Source: Lachnoclostridium sp. An138
GTDB taxonomy: Bacteria; Bacillota; Clostridia; Lachnospirales; Lachnospiraceae
Reading direction: 5' to 3'
Assembly (NCBI RefSeq): GCF_002160765.1
Contig: NZ_NFLF01000008.1
Coordinates: forward strand, 62,001 to 126,000
DNA: 64,000 nt
Shown: positions 26,990 through 34,590 of the stretch, one piece after another
Layout of the letters: the number at the start of each line of letters is the position of its first letter
How positions within the stretch are numbered: the first letter of the stretch is position 1
Notes under the pieces: generated by a model
Told to the model about the DNA's origin: nothing
What the model saw: the letters and a program-made list of their open reading frames with translations, nothing else
Database searches by the model: none
Translations under genes and position numbers: made by a program

Positions 26990-27062
26990 AAAAGTGTAGT
27001 AAAAAAAGAGATGTCGGTCCCTCCACCCTGTTCTCATTTTTCTGCTCTGCCTGGGGACGGAC

Positions 27063-27237
27063 GGGCAATGAGCAGAGCTAAGCTCGATTCCGCTCCCTGG
27101 AGAGGGAAGAAGAGGGGAAGGGATAGAGTCGCTGCATCTCGCTTATCGGCTTCGCTGAATAGAGCCATAAAAAAGAGACGTCTGCCATGCAAGCATGTCA
27201 TCCGTCCTTTCTTATGTCTCTGCTCTGCTCATTGCCC
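27063..27237. repeat. Long inverted repeat in intergenic region
   Basis: GGGCAATGAGCAGAGC (27063-27078) is the exact complement of GCTCTGCTCATTGCCC (27222-27237), 143 nt apart. CTGCTCTGCCTGG also occurs directly at about 27044 and 27264. The whole gap 26990-27591 (602 nt) carries no convincing gene: short frames there lack SD sites and family features. It holds this palindrome, a hairpin at 27252-27278 and the Pho control region. Confidence 0.55.
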
Positions 27238-27251
27238 TGTAAAATGGGAGG

Positions 27252-27282
27252 ATGCCAGGCAGCTGCTCTGCCTGGCATTTAT
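27252..27282 (+). terminator. Perfect hairpin, possible terminator
   Basis: ATGCCAGGCAG (27252-27262), loop CTGCT, CTGCCTGGCAT (27268-27278), then TTATTATG. The T-run is weak. It could end transcription from the membrane protein gene. Confidence 0.45.
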
Positions 27283-27496
27283 TATGAAAAAGTTTATTCA
27301 AAAAAGGTAATTGGCTTATTTAAGGGGTATTGCTTTTTCCTTTATCTTATGGTCTTATTATATGGGAGGAAAATGAATGAGGTGTGATTATCTGTTTAAC
27401 GATTTTTGAAAGATATATGAATAAAATATGAACAAGAGATTCCTGTTTCTTCCGTAGAATGACAAGGGCAAGGGGACAGCAGCGGGATGCCGTTGG

Positions 27497-27572
27497 TTTA
27501 CAAGAACTTTACAAAAAATACGATTAAACTTTACGTAAGCTTGATAATGTACTTAACATGAGAGACTATAAT
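27497..27572 (+). promoter_or_regulatory. PhoP-box array and -10 of the Na/Pi symporter operon
   Basis: Hexamers at exact 11-bp steps: TTTACA 27497, TTTACA 27508, TACGAT 27519, TTTACG 27530, TTGATA 27541 and CTTAAC 27552, each separated by 5 nt. This fits the TT(A/T)ACA-N5 direct repeats bound by Firmicutes PhoP. The -10 TATAAT (27567-27572) begins 9 nt after the last repeat and there is no good -35, as in PhoP-activated promoters. The operon downstream encodes the regulator itself, so it is probably self-inducing under phosphate limitation. Confidence 0.75.
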
Positions 27573-27591
27573 ACTACGGAGGAGATTTGAC

Positions 27592-29259
27592 ATGGAACAT
27601 ATAGAAATGTTGTTCCGCTTTGTAGGCGGTCTTGGAATGTTTTTATACGGCATGAATGTGATGGCTGACGGCCTGCAGAAGTCTGCCGGAAACCGGATGA
27701 AGCACCTTCTGGAGTTTCTCACCAGAAACAGACTGATGGGAATTCTTGTGGGAGCAGGAGTGACGGCAATTGTCCAGAGCAGTTCTGCCACCACAGTTAT
27801 GGTAGTCGGCTTTGTAAACGCGGGACTGATGACACTGGTTCAGGCAGTGGGCGTGATCATGGGCGCCAATATCGGAACCACGATCACCGCGTGGCTGGTC
27901 TCCATGAGCGAATGGGGGGCTGTGTTCAAGCCGGAGTTCTTTGCTCCGCTTTTAATCGGAATCGGAGCGTTTCTGTTTCTCTTTTCCAAGAAGGAGAAAA
28001 TAAAAGATATAAGTGAAATCCTGACAGGTTTTGGCGTACTCTTTGTGGGATTGAGTTTTATGTCAGATTCCATAACGCCTTACCGGGAAGCCCCTGTGTT
28101 TTCGGAGGCTTTCCGCATTCTGGGCAGCAACCCGATTCTCGGAATCCTTACCGGACTGGTGGTTACGGCTGTGATTCAGAGCTCATCGGCTTCTGTGGGA
28201 ATTCTGCAGACACTGGCGGCCAACGGCGTGGTGAACTGGAGCTCTGCGGTTTTTATTACGCTGGGGCAGAATATCGGGACATGTGTGACAGCTCTTCTGT
28301 CCAGCCTTGGGGCTAACAGAACGGCAAAGAGAGCAGCTGTCATTCATCTGCTTTTTAACGCTATCGGGGCAGTGGTATTTGGTGCCGGAATGTTTTTGAT
28401 ATTTTCATTGGACAGGACCTGGGCTGCTTCAGAAGTGAACAGCGTGGGCATTTCCGTATTTCACACGGTGTTTAATATCTTGAATACTGCCTTTTTGTAT
28501 CCTTTCGGCAACCAGCTGGTAAAGCTCTCGGGAATTCTGGTAAAGGATCACGAGAAAAAGGAGGAAGAAGCGGAGGAGCTGGAGGATATCAGCTGTGAGC
28601 TTCCCCATCTGGACATGCGGCTTCTGGAATCACCGTCCTTTGCGCTGGAAGGAGCGGTAAAGGAGGTAGTCCGTATGGGAGAGATGGCTCTGCTCCATAT
28701 GGAAACAGCTTTTGACGCGGTGCGGACCGGAAATCAGAAACGAGTGGACAGAGCTTTCAAAATAGAAGAAACTATGAATGAATATGAAAAGCAGATGGCA
28801 GAATATCTTGCTCAGATCAGCAAAGGTTCTCTGACAGAACACCAGCGTCTGGTAGTGAATGATTTGTTCTATACGGTCAGCGATATAGAGCGGATCAGCG
28901 ATCACTGCGACAATATTGCCGAACTGGCAGAAAAAATGATACAGGAAGGCTTAAGCTTTTCCGATATGGCAATGGAAGGATTCGAAAAAATTACAGCTTT
29001 GACGATTGATTCTGTAAAGGCAGCCGTACTGGCCAGAGAGACGGAAAGAATGGCGTATGTGCAGCAGGTGATTCAGATTGAGGATGAGATAGACGATCTG
29101 GAAGAGGACCTGAGGACCGAGCATATCGATCGTCTGGCGAGAAACGAGTGCTCAGCCGCGAGAGGCGTATTTTTCCTGGATATGCTCAGCAACATTGAGC
29201 GTATCTCGGATCACGCCAATAATATTGTGGGCTATGTGGCAGATGAGGGAGAGGAGTAA
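27592..29259 (+). CDS. Na+/phosphate symporter with C-terminal PhoU-like domain
   Basis: 555 residues. The membrane half (about 1-315) has the two inverted repeat signatures of the Na/Pi cotransporter (NptA/YjbB) family, AIVQSSSATTVMVVGF near residue 60 and AVIQSSSASVGIL near 193. The cytoplasmic half (about 345-550) is helical and PhoU-like, with the repeated ERISDHCDNIAELA and ERISDHANNIVGYV pattern. It imports phosphate with sodium. GGAGGAG precedes the ATG; phoR follows 5 nt after the stop. Confidence 0.93.
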   Translation: MEHIEMLFRFVGGLGMFLYGMNVMADGLQKSAGNRMKHLLEFLTRNRLMGILVGAGVTAIVQSSSATTVMVVGFVNAGLMTLVQAVGVIMGANIGTTITAWLVSMSEWGAVFKPEFFAPLLIGIGAFLFLFSKKEKIKDISEILTGFGVLFVGLSFMSDSITPYREAPVFSEAFRILGSNPILGILTGLVVTAVIQSSSASVGILQTLAANGVVNWSSAVFITLGQNIGTCVTALLSSLGANRTAKRAAVIHLLFNAIGAVVFGAGMFLIFSLDRTWAASEVNSVGISVFHTVFNILNTAFLYPFGNQLVKLSGILVKDHEKKEEEAEELEDISCELPHLDMRLLESPSFALEGAVKEVVRMGEMALLHMETAFDAVRTGNQKRVDRAFKIEETMNEYEKQMAEYLAQISKGSLTEHQRLVVNDLFYTVSDIERISDHCDNIAELAEKMIQEGLSFSDMAMEGFEKITALTIDSVKAAVLARETERMAYVQQVIQIEDEIDDLEEDLRTEHIDRLARNECSAARGVFFLDMLSNIERISDHANNIVGYVADEGEE

Positions 29260-29264
29260 TAATA

Positions 29265-30533
29265 TTGAAGAAAAAGGTTCTGATAGGCTATGTAATTGCG
29301 GCAGTGGTAGCTCTGCTTGCTTTTGAATATGCATTCTGGACCAATGGTTTCAGGTATCTGGAACATCACAGTGAGAGAAGCTATCTGACACAGACGGAGC
29401 TTCTGAAGGATTTGTTTCTGGCGGAAGATGTAGCCGGCCAGAGTGCGGAACAGAGCGGTGGGAACGCTTTCGAACAGTTTGCGGACAGTTATGCGGAAAA
29501 ATACGGCATCCGCATTACTGTAATTGATAAAGAAGGAAACGTACTGGGAGAATCCCGCGGAGCCGGAGAACTGATGGATAATCATCTGGATCGGGAAGAG
29601 GTGCAGAAGGCCCTTCAGGGAGACAGCAACAGCATTATCCGGCGTTCAGATACTTTTGATGTGGATTACTGTTATTGCGCTGTTCCGGTGGAAAGCGGAA
29701 ATTTTCAGGGCGTTATCCGTACAGCGATTCCGCTGCAGGAGCTGCAGGACATGGATGATGAGTTTGTAAGATCTACGCTTATGGCGGTAGTAATCCTGGC
29801 AGCGCTGATCTTTTTCCTTGGCATGTATTTCCGAAAATATGTGCTTGCCATGAAAAAGGTAGAAAATATGCGCCGGGAATTTGTCTCCAATGTGACCCAT
29901 GAGCTTAAAACGCCCCTGACTTCCATCAAGGGATTTGTGGAGACGCTGAAGGCGGGAGCTATCGAAGATCCCAAAATCGCCCATAAATTTCTGGATATCA
30001 TTGAGATTGAATCGGACCGCCTGAGCAATCTGATCAGCGACACCCTGCTTCTCTCTGAAATAGAGAGCAAAAAGGACACAAAGCGGGAGCCTTGTGATGT
30101 AAACGCGGTAATTACAGAAGTGGTTGAACTCCTTCAGCCAAAGGTGAAGGAGCATGTGCGTCTGATCTTTCATCCGGATTCGTCAGTCTGCCCTTACAGC
30201 TGCAACCGTGACCGATTGAAACAGCTCCTGATCAATCTGGTGGACAATGGACTGAAGGCCACAGAATTCGGAGCGGTGACGATCACCTGCAGGAGTACCG
30301 TCAGCCAGCTGGTAATAGAAGTTTCGGATACGGGCATCGGCATGGAGGAGGAACAGCTTGACCGTATCTTTGAGCGGTTTTACCGGGTAGACAAGGGCAG
30401 ATCAAAGGCTCAGGGAGGAACCGGTCTGGGACTTTCGATTGTAAAGCACATTGTGGAACTGTACAACGGAACGATTGAAGTGGCGAGCAAGCCCGGCGTA
30501 GGTACGGAATTTACAGTGAAACTGCCTTATTGA
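29265..30533 (+). CDS. phoR: Phosphate-regulon sensor histidine kinase
   Basis: 422 residues from a TTG start (29265-29267) that lies about 10 nt after GGGAGAGGAG. One membrane helix near residues 5-22, an extracytoplasmic stretch to about 165, a second helix at about 167-187, then directly the HisKA domain (FVSNVTHELKTPLTSIKGF, phosphorylated His212) and an HATPase domain (NLVDNGLKA, DTGIGMEEEQLDRIFERF, GGTGLGLSIVKH). There is hardly room for HAMP or PAS domains between helix 2 and HisKA, so it is more compact than Bacillus PhoR. It precedes its response regulator gene, the reverse of the usual order. The Pho assignment rests on the neighbours. Confidence 0.9.
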   Translation: MKKKVLIGYVIAAVVALLAFEYAFWTNGFRYLEHHSERSYLTQTELLKDLFLAEDVAGQSAEQSGGNAFEQFADSYAEKYGIRITVIDKEGNVLGESRGAGELMDNHLDREEVQKALQGDSNSIIRRSDTFDVDYCYCAVPVESGNFQGVIRTAIPLQELQDMDDEFVRSTLMAVVILAALIFFLGMYFRKYVLAMKKVENMRREFVSNVTHELKTPLTSIKGFVETLKAGAIEDPKIAHKFLDIIEIESDRLSNLISDTLLLSEIESKKDTKREPCDVNAVITEVVELLQPKVKEHVRLIFHPDSSVCPYSCNRDRLKQLLINLVDNGLKATEFGAVTITCRSTVSQLVIEVSDTGIGMEEEQLDRIFERFYRVDKGRSKAQGGTGLGLSIVKHIVELYNGTIEVASKPGVGTEFTVKLPY

Positions 30534-30551
30534 AAGGGAAGGAAATAGGTT

Positions 30552-31250
30552 ATGGCGAAAAAAGTAATACTGACAATCGATGATGAAGAACATATTCTGG
30601 ATTTGCTTGAGTACAATCTGGAAAAAGGCGGATATGAGGTGCTGCGGGCGGAGACAGGAGAAAAGGGCCTTGCAATCATGAAAACCATGCAGGTGGATCT
30701 GGTGCTCCTGGATTATATGCTGCCTGGAATAGATGGAATTGAGGTCCTGAAAACCATGCGCTCAGACCCGGCGCTTACAGCTATGCCCGTGATTATGCTG
30801 ACTGCTAAGGGCGAGGAGATTGATAAAGTTCTCGGCCTGGAAATGGGAGCGGACGACTATCTGAGCAAGCCCTTCGGAATCCGTGAGCTTCTGGCAAGAG
30901 TCAAGGCTCTGCTGCGCCGGAGCTCCCTGGAAAAGATAGAATCCCAGCCAGAGGACAAAATTCTGGTAGGTGATTTGATGATCAATAACACGGCCCGGGA
31001 AGTGACTGTAGACGGGAATCCCATTACGCTCTCTCTGAAAGAGTTTGAGCTTCTCTATCTGCTGGCCAGCCACCGCAACCGTGTATTTACCCGGGAGCAG
31101 CTTCTGGAGCTGATCTGGGGATATGAATACTCCGGAGAAACCCGTACGGTGGATGTACATGTGAGAAATCTCCGGAAGAAGATTGAGAAAGATCCGGATC
31201 ATCCCCAGTACATCCAGACGGTGAGGGGAATGGGATATAAGTTTGTGTAA
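30552..31250 (+). CDS. phoB: Phosphate-regulon response regulator (OmpR/PhoB family)
   Basis: 232 residues. Receiver domain with acidic pair IDDEEH, phosphorylated Asp54 in LVLLDYMLPGIDG and the switch Lys in DYLSKPFGIREL; C-terminal winged helix (TLSLKEFELLYLLASHRN, ELIWGYEYSGETRTVDVHVRNLRKKI). It should be phosphorylated by the kinase just upstream and bind the 11-bp-phased repeats at 27497 and 34441. In Bacillus-type naming it would be PhoP. Confidence 0.92.
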   Translation: MAKKVILTIDDEEHILDLLEYNLEKGGYEVLRAETGEKGLAIMKTMQVDLVLLDYMLPGIDGIEVLKTMRSDPALTAMPVIMLTAKGEEIDKVLGLEMGADDYLSKPFGIRELLARVKALLRRSSLEKIESQPEDKILVGDLMINNTAREVTVDGNPITLSLKEFELLYLLASHRNRVFTREQLLELIWGYEYSGETRTVDVHVRNLRKKIEKDPDHPQYIQTVRGMGYKFV

Positions 31251-31256
31251 AAGGGG

Positions 31257-31392
31257 CCCCGCAGTTTCCATATCCGGTGTTCGGACGTCTCACGGACATC
31301 CATATGCTTCCGGACGGACTAAAAAGCAGTCCGTCTGAATCATACAGATGTCCGCGAGAAGCCGGACACTTGGATAATGGAAAGCTGCGGGG
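31257..31392. repeat. Hairpin element, copy A
   Basis: An imperfect palindrome of 136 bp. Centre: GACGGACT (31313-31320), AAAAAGC, AGTCCGTC (31328-31335). Outer arms: CCCCGCAG/CTGCGGGG and TTTCC-ATATCC/GGATAAT-GGAAA, with GTGTTCGG and CCGGACAC between. About 95 nt of its core are close to 90 percent identical to copy B (32364-32503), which lies in opposite orientation beyond the CPBP gene. It starts 7 nt after phoB and may also terminate that transcript. Confidence 0.85.
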
Positions 31393-31466
31393 TATTTTAC
31401 ACTGGAGCGGAGAAAGCTGTGGGGGAGCACACAGAAGCAGTACATAATAGGAAGGATTGTCTGTTT

Positions 31467-32276
31467 ATGAAGGTGCTGAGAAGCGTGCGGGATATTCTGG
31501 CGGGGCTGGTGATTCTGTACGCTTCCGAGATTTTGGGAATGATGGGGGCGTTACTGGTACGCCTGCTTTTTGGAAACACCGTGGCCGGGACGATAGTATA
31601 TCTTCTGTGCAGCACCGGTGTTTATCTTATTGCTATATATGTTTTGACAGGTACATATATGAAACGGGTCCTGGGCATGCCCAGAAGGGAAGGGATGCCC
31701 GGATGCAAAGCAGATACTTTGGTAACCTGGGGAGTGACGACGATATGTCTTCAGGGAGTGATTCTAGTGCTGAGGGTAGTATTGGTCCCCGGAAACTGGA
31801 GATTGCTTCCGCAGAATGAGATACCGTTTGCATTGCTACGGGCGCTGATTGACTTTGGAATCGGGGCAGGAATTGCAGAAGAAATGATTTTCAGAGGAGT
31901 CCTGTTCAAATACTTTGAAGATCGATATGGGAGAACGGCCGCTGTTCTGATTCCGGGCATTGTCTTTGCACTGCTGCACATTATGAACAGGCAGGAGCCT
32001 GCAGAAATGCTTCTGACAGTGCTTTATATCTTCGCCCTTGCTCTGCTTTTGGGCCTGATACGGAGCAGAACCGGAAGCTTTTGGCCCTGTGCGGCGGCCC
32101 ACGGAATATGGAATTTTATCTATACAGGCTACATATCAATGGGAACAGCCGGTGAGAATTCCCCAATTCTGTATTACGAGATCGCCTCTGGAAATTATCT
32201 AATCATTCCGATTATTATCATTGCATTATTTTGTGCAGGATACGCGACAGTTTGCAGAAACAGACAGAAGAAATAA
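31467..32276 (+). CDS. CPBP-family intramembrane metalloprotease
   Basis: 269 residues, about seven hydrophobic segments. The Abi/CPBP motifs are present: Glu138-Glu139-x3-Arg143 (AEEMIFRGV), FALLH with His171 and AAHGIWNF with His212. These are the zinc site of CAAX-prenyl-protease-like enzymes; substrates in bacteria are mostly unknown. The ATG at 31467 follows AGGAAGGA; a longer frame from 31377 would run through hairpin element A and lacks an SD. The gene is bracketed by inverted copies A and B of that element. Confidence 0.88.
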   Translation: MKVLRSVRDILAGLVILYASEILGMMGALLVRLLFGNTVAGTIVYLLCSTGVYLIAIYVLTGTYMKRVLGMPRREGMPGCKADTLVTWGVTTICLQGVILVLRVVLVPGNWRLLPQNEIPFALLRALIDFGIGAGIAEEMIFRGVLFKYFEDRYGRTAAVLIPGIVFALLHIMNRQEPAEMLLTVLYIFALALLLGLIRSRTGSFWPCAAAHGIWNFIYTGYISMGTAGENSPILYYEIASGNYLIIPIIIIALFCAGYATVCRNRQKK

Positions 32277-32363
32277 CAGGAATATCAGATATGGCTTAGA
32301 TATAGTCCATATATAGACCTCCTACCGCTAGCGATTGGAGGAGAAAATCTGAAATGTAAAAAA

Positions 32364-32503
32364 CCTCTGCGGTTTTCTATTATCTCAGTGTCCCGGCTTC
32401 TCGCGAACGGCTGTATGATTCAGGCGGACTGTTTTTTAGTCCGTCCGGAAGCATACAGCTGTACGTGAGACGTCCGAACACGAGATATAGAAAATTGCAG
32501 AGG
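32364..32503. repeat. Hairpin element, copy B (inverted relative to copy A)
   Basis: A 140-bp imperfect palindrome: CCTCTGC (32364-32370) to GCAGAGG (32497-32503), centre GCGGACTG-TTTTTT-AGTCCGTC. Read on the minus strand it matches copy A through GTGTTCGGACGTCTCACG, TATGCTTCCGGACGGACT, CTGAATCATACAG and CGCGAGAAGCC. In the outer stem both arms change together relative to copy A, so base pairing is kept. It lies 3' to both the CPBP and the DUF47 genes, which converge on it. A smaller hairpin CCTCC-N14-GGAGG precedes it at about 32318-32342. Confidence 0.85.
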
Positions 32504-32524
32504 TCTCTTAAAATTCACATTTTC

Positions 32525-33148
32525 TCAGGTGTTCTTCAGCACCACCAGCTCTACATAATTGCCCACATGCTCGCAGGCGTCGGCGCAGTCTTCCATATAA
32601 TCAAAGATTTCGCGCCAGGAGATAATGTCGATGACGTCGGCGCAGTGCTGCCGGATATTCAGGGTGGCTTCCAGGTACAGGACGTCGCACTCCTCCTCGA
32701 TCTGATTCAGCTTGATGACCATCTCATGGAGCTTGGCGGGTTTTTTGAAATTGATGAACTCTTCCATGATTCCCTTCAGGAGCTCGCAGCAGTTCATGAG
32801 CTTTTCAGCAAAGGTGATGGCGTCCGGAATGATTTTCTGAATCTGGTCCACATAAAAGCGCTGCAGCACTTCCTCCAGCTTGTCCAGCACCTCGTCGATG
32901 CTCTGGCTGATCATGGCCAGATCTTCCCGGTCTACCGGGGTGACAAAGGCCTTGGCGAGCATGGCTGACATTTCATGGTGCTTGTCATCGCCCTGGTGCT
33001 CGAACTCATGCATGGTATCCAGCATGGCTTTGATGTTGTCCAGATTGAAGTTGTTCAGGCATTCTACAAGGTATTTGGAAGCCTGGCAGGTGTAGTCGGA
33101 GGCTTCGATAAAATTTTCAAAATACTGACGATCTGCTTTGTTTGCCAT
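32525..33148 (-). CDS. DUF47/PhoU-like protein, partner of Pit
   Basis: 207 residues, all-helical DUF47 family (TIGR00153-like), distantly related to PhoU. Typical parts: YFENFIEASDYTCQAS, HEFEHQGDDKHHEM (the DxxxHE-type metal site of PhoU-like proteins), FVTPVDREDLAMIS and EIFDYMEDCADACEHVGNYVE. It lies directly downstream of pit on the minus strand; such pairs are thought to tune Pit activity. AAAGGGAG precedes the ATG. Confidence 0.93.
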   Translation of the reverse strand: MANKADRQYFENFIEASDYTCQASKYLVECLNNFNLDNIKAMLDTMHEFEHQGDDKHHEMSAMLAKAFVTPVDREDLAMISQSIDEVLDKLEEVLQRFYVDQIQKIIPDAITFAEKLMNCCELLKGIMEEFINFKKPAKLHEMVIKLNQIEEECDVLYLEATLNIRQHCADVIDIISWREIFDYMEDCADACEHVGNYVELVVLKNT

Positions 33149-33234
33149 TGTTTCTCCCTTTCATTTTAAAAAATATGATTTCACTTATCACTTATTCCCG
33201 CGGACAGCGCGGGATGTTTCGTTGACTTCACAAT

Positions 33235-34293
33235 TTAAAACAGCCACATAAAGAGCTTTGTCATCAGAAAGCCGATAAAACCGCAGCCCGGGAAGGTCAG
33301 AATCCAGGTCAGCCCCATGTCCTTTACCACTCCGAAATTAATGGCGGACAGACGCTTTACGGCGCCCACGCCCATGATGGCTGTGGTCTTTGCGTGGGTG
33401 GTAGATACCGGGATGCCGAATACAGAGCTGAAAAGCAGCGAAAGAGAAGCCGCGATATCAGCGGAAAAGCCCTGGTATTTCTCCAGTTTTACCATATCCA
33501 TGCCTACGGATTTGATGATTTTTTTGCCGCCGATGGATGTTCCCAGACCCATGACGACAGAGCAGAGCAGCATCAGCCAGATGGGCATCTGCACGGCGAT
33601 TTCGGTACCCGGGCTGCTTCCGTTTACAAGAAGCAGGCACAGCAGGATAACGCCCATGAATTTCTGTCCATCCTGCGCTCCGTGCATGAAGCTCATACAG
33701 GCGGCGCCAAAGATCTGAGCTCCCCGGAAAAAGCCTTCCGTCTTCTGGCGTTCCACGTTCCGGAAAATCAGAACCACGCATTTGCAGATGAAAAAGCCCA
33801 GGGCAAAGCCCATAACTACAGAGATGACCAGACCATAGATGACTTTGATCCATTCGCTTCCGTTGACGCCTTCCAGTCCGCCGTGCAGAGCAATGGCTCC
33901 TCCGGTCAGGCCCGCGATCAGCGCATGGCTTTCACTTGTAGGAATTCCGAAATACCAGGCAAGAACGGCCCATACGACGATGGCGAAGAGGGCGGCGCTT
34001 AAAGCGACGATGGCCTCATGGGAATTGGTACCGAAGTCCACCATCTTTGTGATGGTCTCGGCTACGGTAGCGTTCAGTATACTCATGAGGAAAACGCCCA
34101 GAAAGTTGAAGACTGCGGCCATAAGAATAGCGGCTCTCACAGGCATGCACCGGGTCACCACGCAGGTGGCGATTGCGTTCGGCGCGTCCGTCCATCCATT
34201 GACGAGAATAACGCCAAGCGTGAGCAGGACCGCTATCAGCAGCAGGGGATTGGATGTCACCTGTGCAAGAAAGTATTCCATAGATAAGTCCAT
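33235..34293 (-). CDS. pit: Low-affinity inorganic phosphate transporter (PiT family)
   Basis: 352 residues, about ten membrane helices. The N-terminal family signature is NGWTDAPNAIATCVVTR; the second copy is around SSVFGIPVSTTHAKTTAIMGVG. The start at 34293 follows GGAGG (minus strand) at a normal distance; an in-frame ATG at 34389 would add 32 residues unlike the family and overlaps the promoter region. It precedes the DUF47 gene in one minus-strand operon and is divergent to pstSCAB-phoU. Confidence 0.93.
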   Translation of the reverse strand: MDLSMEYFLAQVTSNPLLLIAVLLTLGVILVNGWTDAPNAIATCVVTRCMPVRAAILMAAVFNFLGVFLMSILNATVAETITKMVDFGTNSHEAIVALSAALFAIVVWAVLAWYFGIPTSESHALIAGLTGGAIALHGGLEGVNGSEWIKVIYGLVISVVMGFALGFFICKCVVLIFRNVERQKTEGFFRGAQIFGAACMSFMHGAQDGQKFMGVILLCLLLVNGSSPGTEIAVQMPIWLMLLCSVVMGLGTSIGGKKIIKSVGMDMVKLEKYQGFSADIAASLSLLFSSVFGIPVSTTHAKTTAIMGVGAVKRLSAINFGVVKDMGLTWILTFPGCGFIGFLMTKLFMWLF

Positions 34294-34403
34294 AACGACC
34301 TCCGAAAAATATAGAAAAATAAAAAGACTTCCCTCTATATAAGAAGCTCGAGGGCTCCCCGGACGACAGAAATAAGCAGGAACCGTCACCCGGCGACATT
34401 CCT

Positions 34404-34433
34404 ATTATAGCATAGTGGGACAGGGGAAATCAA
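34404..34433 (-). promoter_or_regulatory. Promoter of the pit-DUF47 operon
   Basis: Minus strand: TTGATT (34433-34428), 18 nt, TATAAT (34409-34404). Its -35 box is only 8 bp from the PhoP-box array of pst (34441-34490), so PhoB bound there might influence both directions. Confidence 0.6.
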
Positions 34434-34440
34434 CAAATAC

Positions 34441-34506
34441 ATAACGATTACTTTACATAAGCTTAACCTAAATGTGCTTTTAGACTTAACATTTGAAATT
34501 TAAGAT
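34441..34506 (+). promoter_or_regulatory. PhoP-box array and -10 of the pst operon
   Basis: Hexamers at 11-bp steps: ATAACG 34441, TTTACA 34452, TTAACC 34463, GTGCTT 34474, CTTAAC 34485. A -10-like TAAGAT (34501-34506) begins 10 nt after the last repeat, almost the same distance as in the array at 27497. TTTAC(A/G)TAAGCTT is common to both arrays. Confidence 0.72.
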
Positions 34507-34590
34507 AAAAAAGCAGGGCAGGAAAGAAAGCCCTGAGGAAGAAAACGAAGAACAGGCCCACAAGGACACGGGCCAGAAGGAGAAGAAATT

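Noticed and set aside
27011-27310. A 99-codon frame in the intergenic region
   Set aside because: Basic low-quality translation with no SD; it runs through the inverted repeat at 27063-27237.
31377-31466. Longer N-terminus for the CPBP protease
   Set aside because: It would start inside hairpin element A and lacks an SD; the ATG at 31467 has a good one and begins with the first membrane helix.
34294-34389. Longer N-terminus for Pit
   Set aside because: The extra 32 residues do not fit the family, and GGAGG precedes the ATG at 34293.
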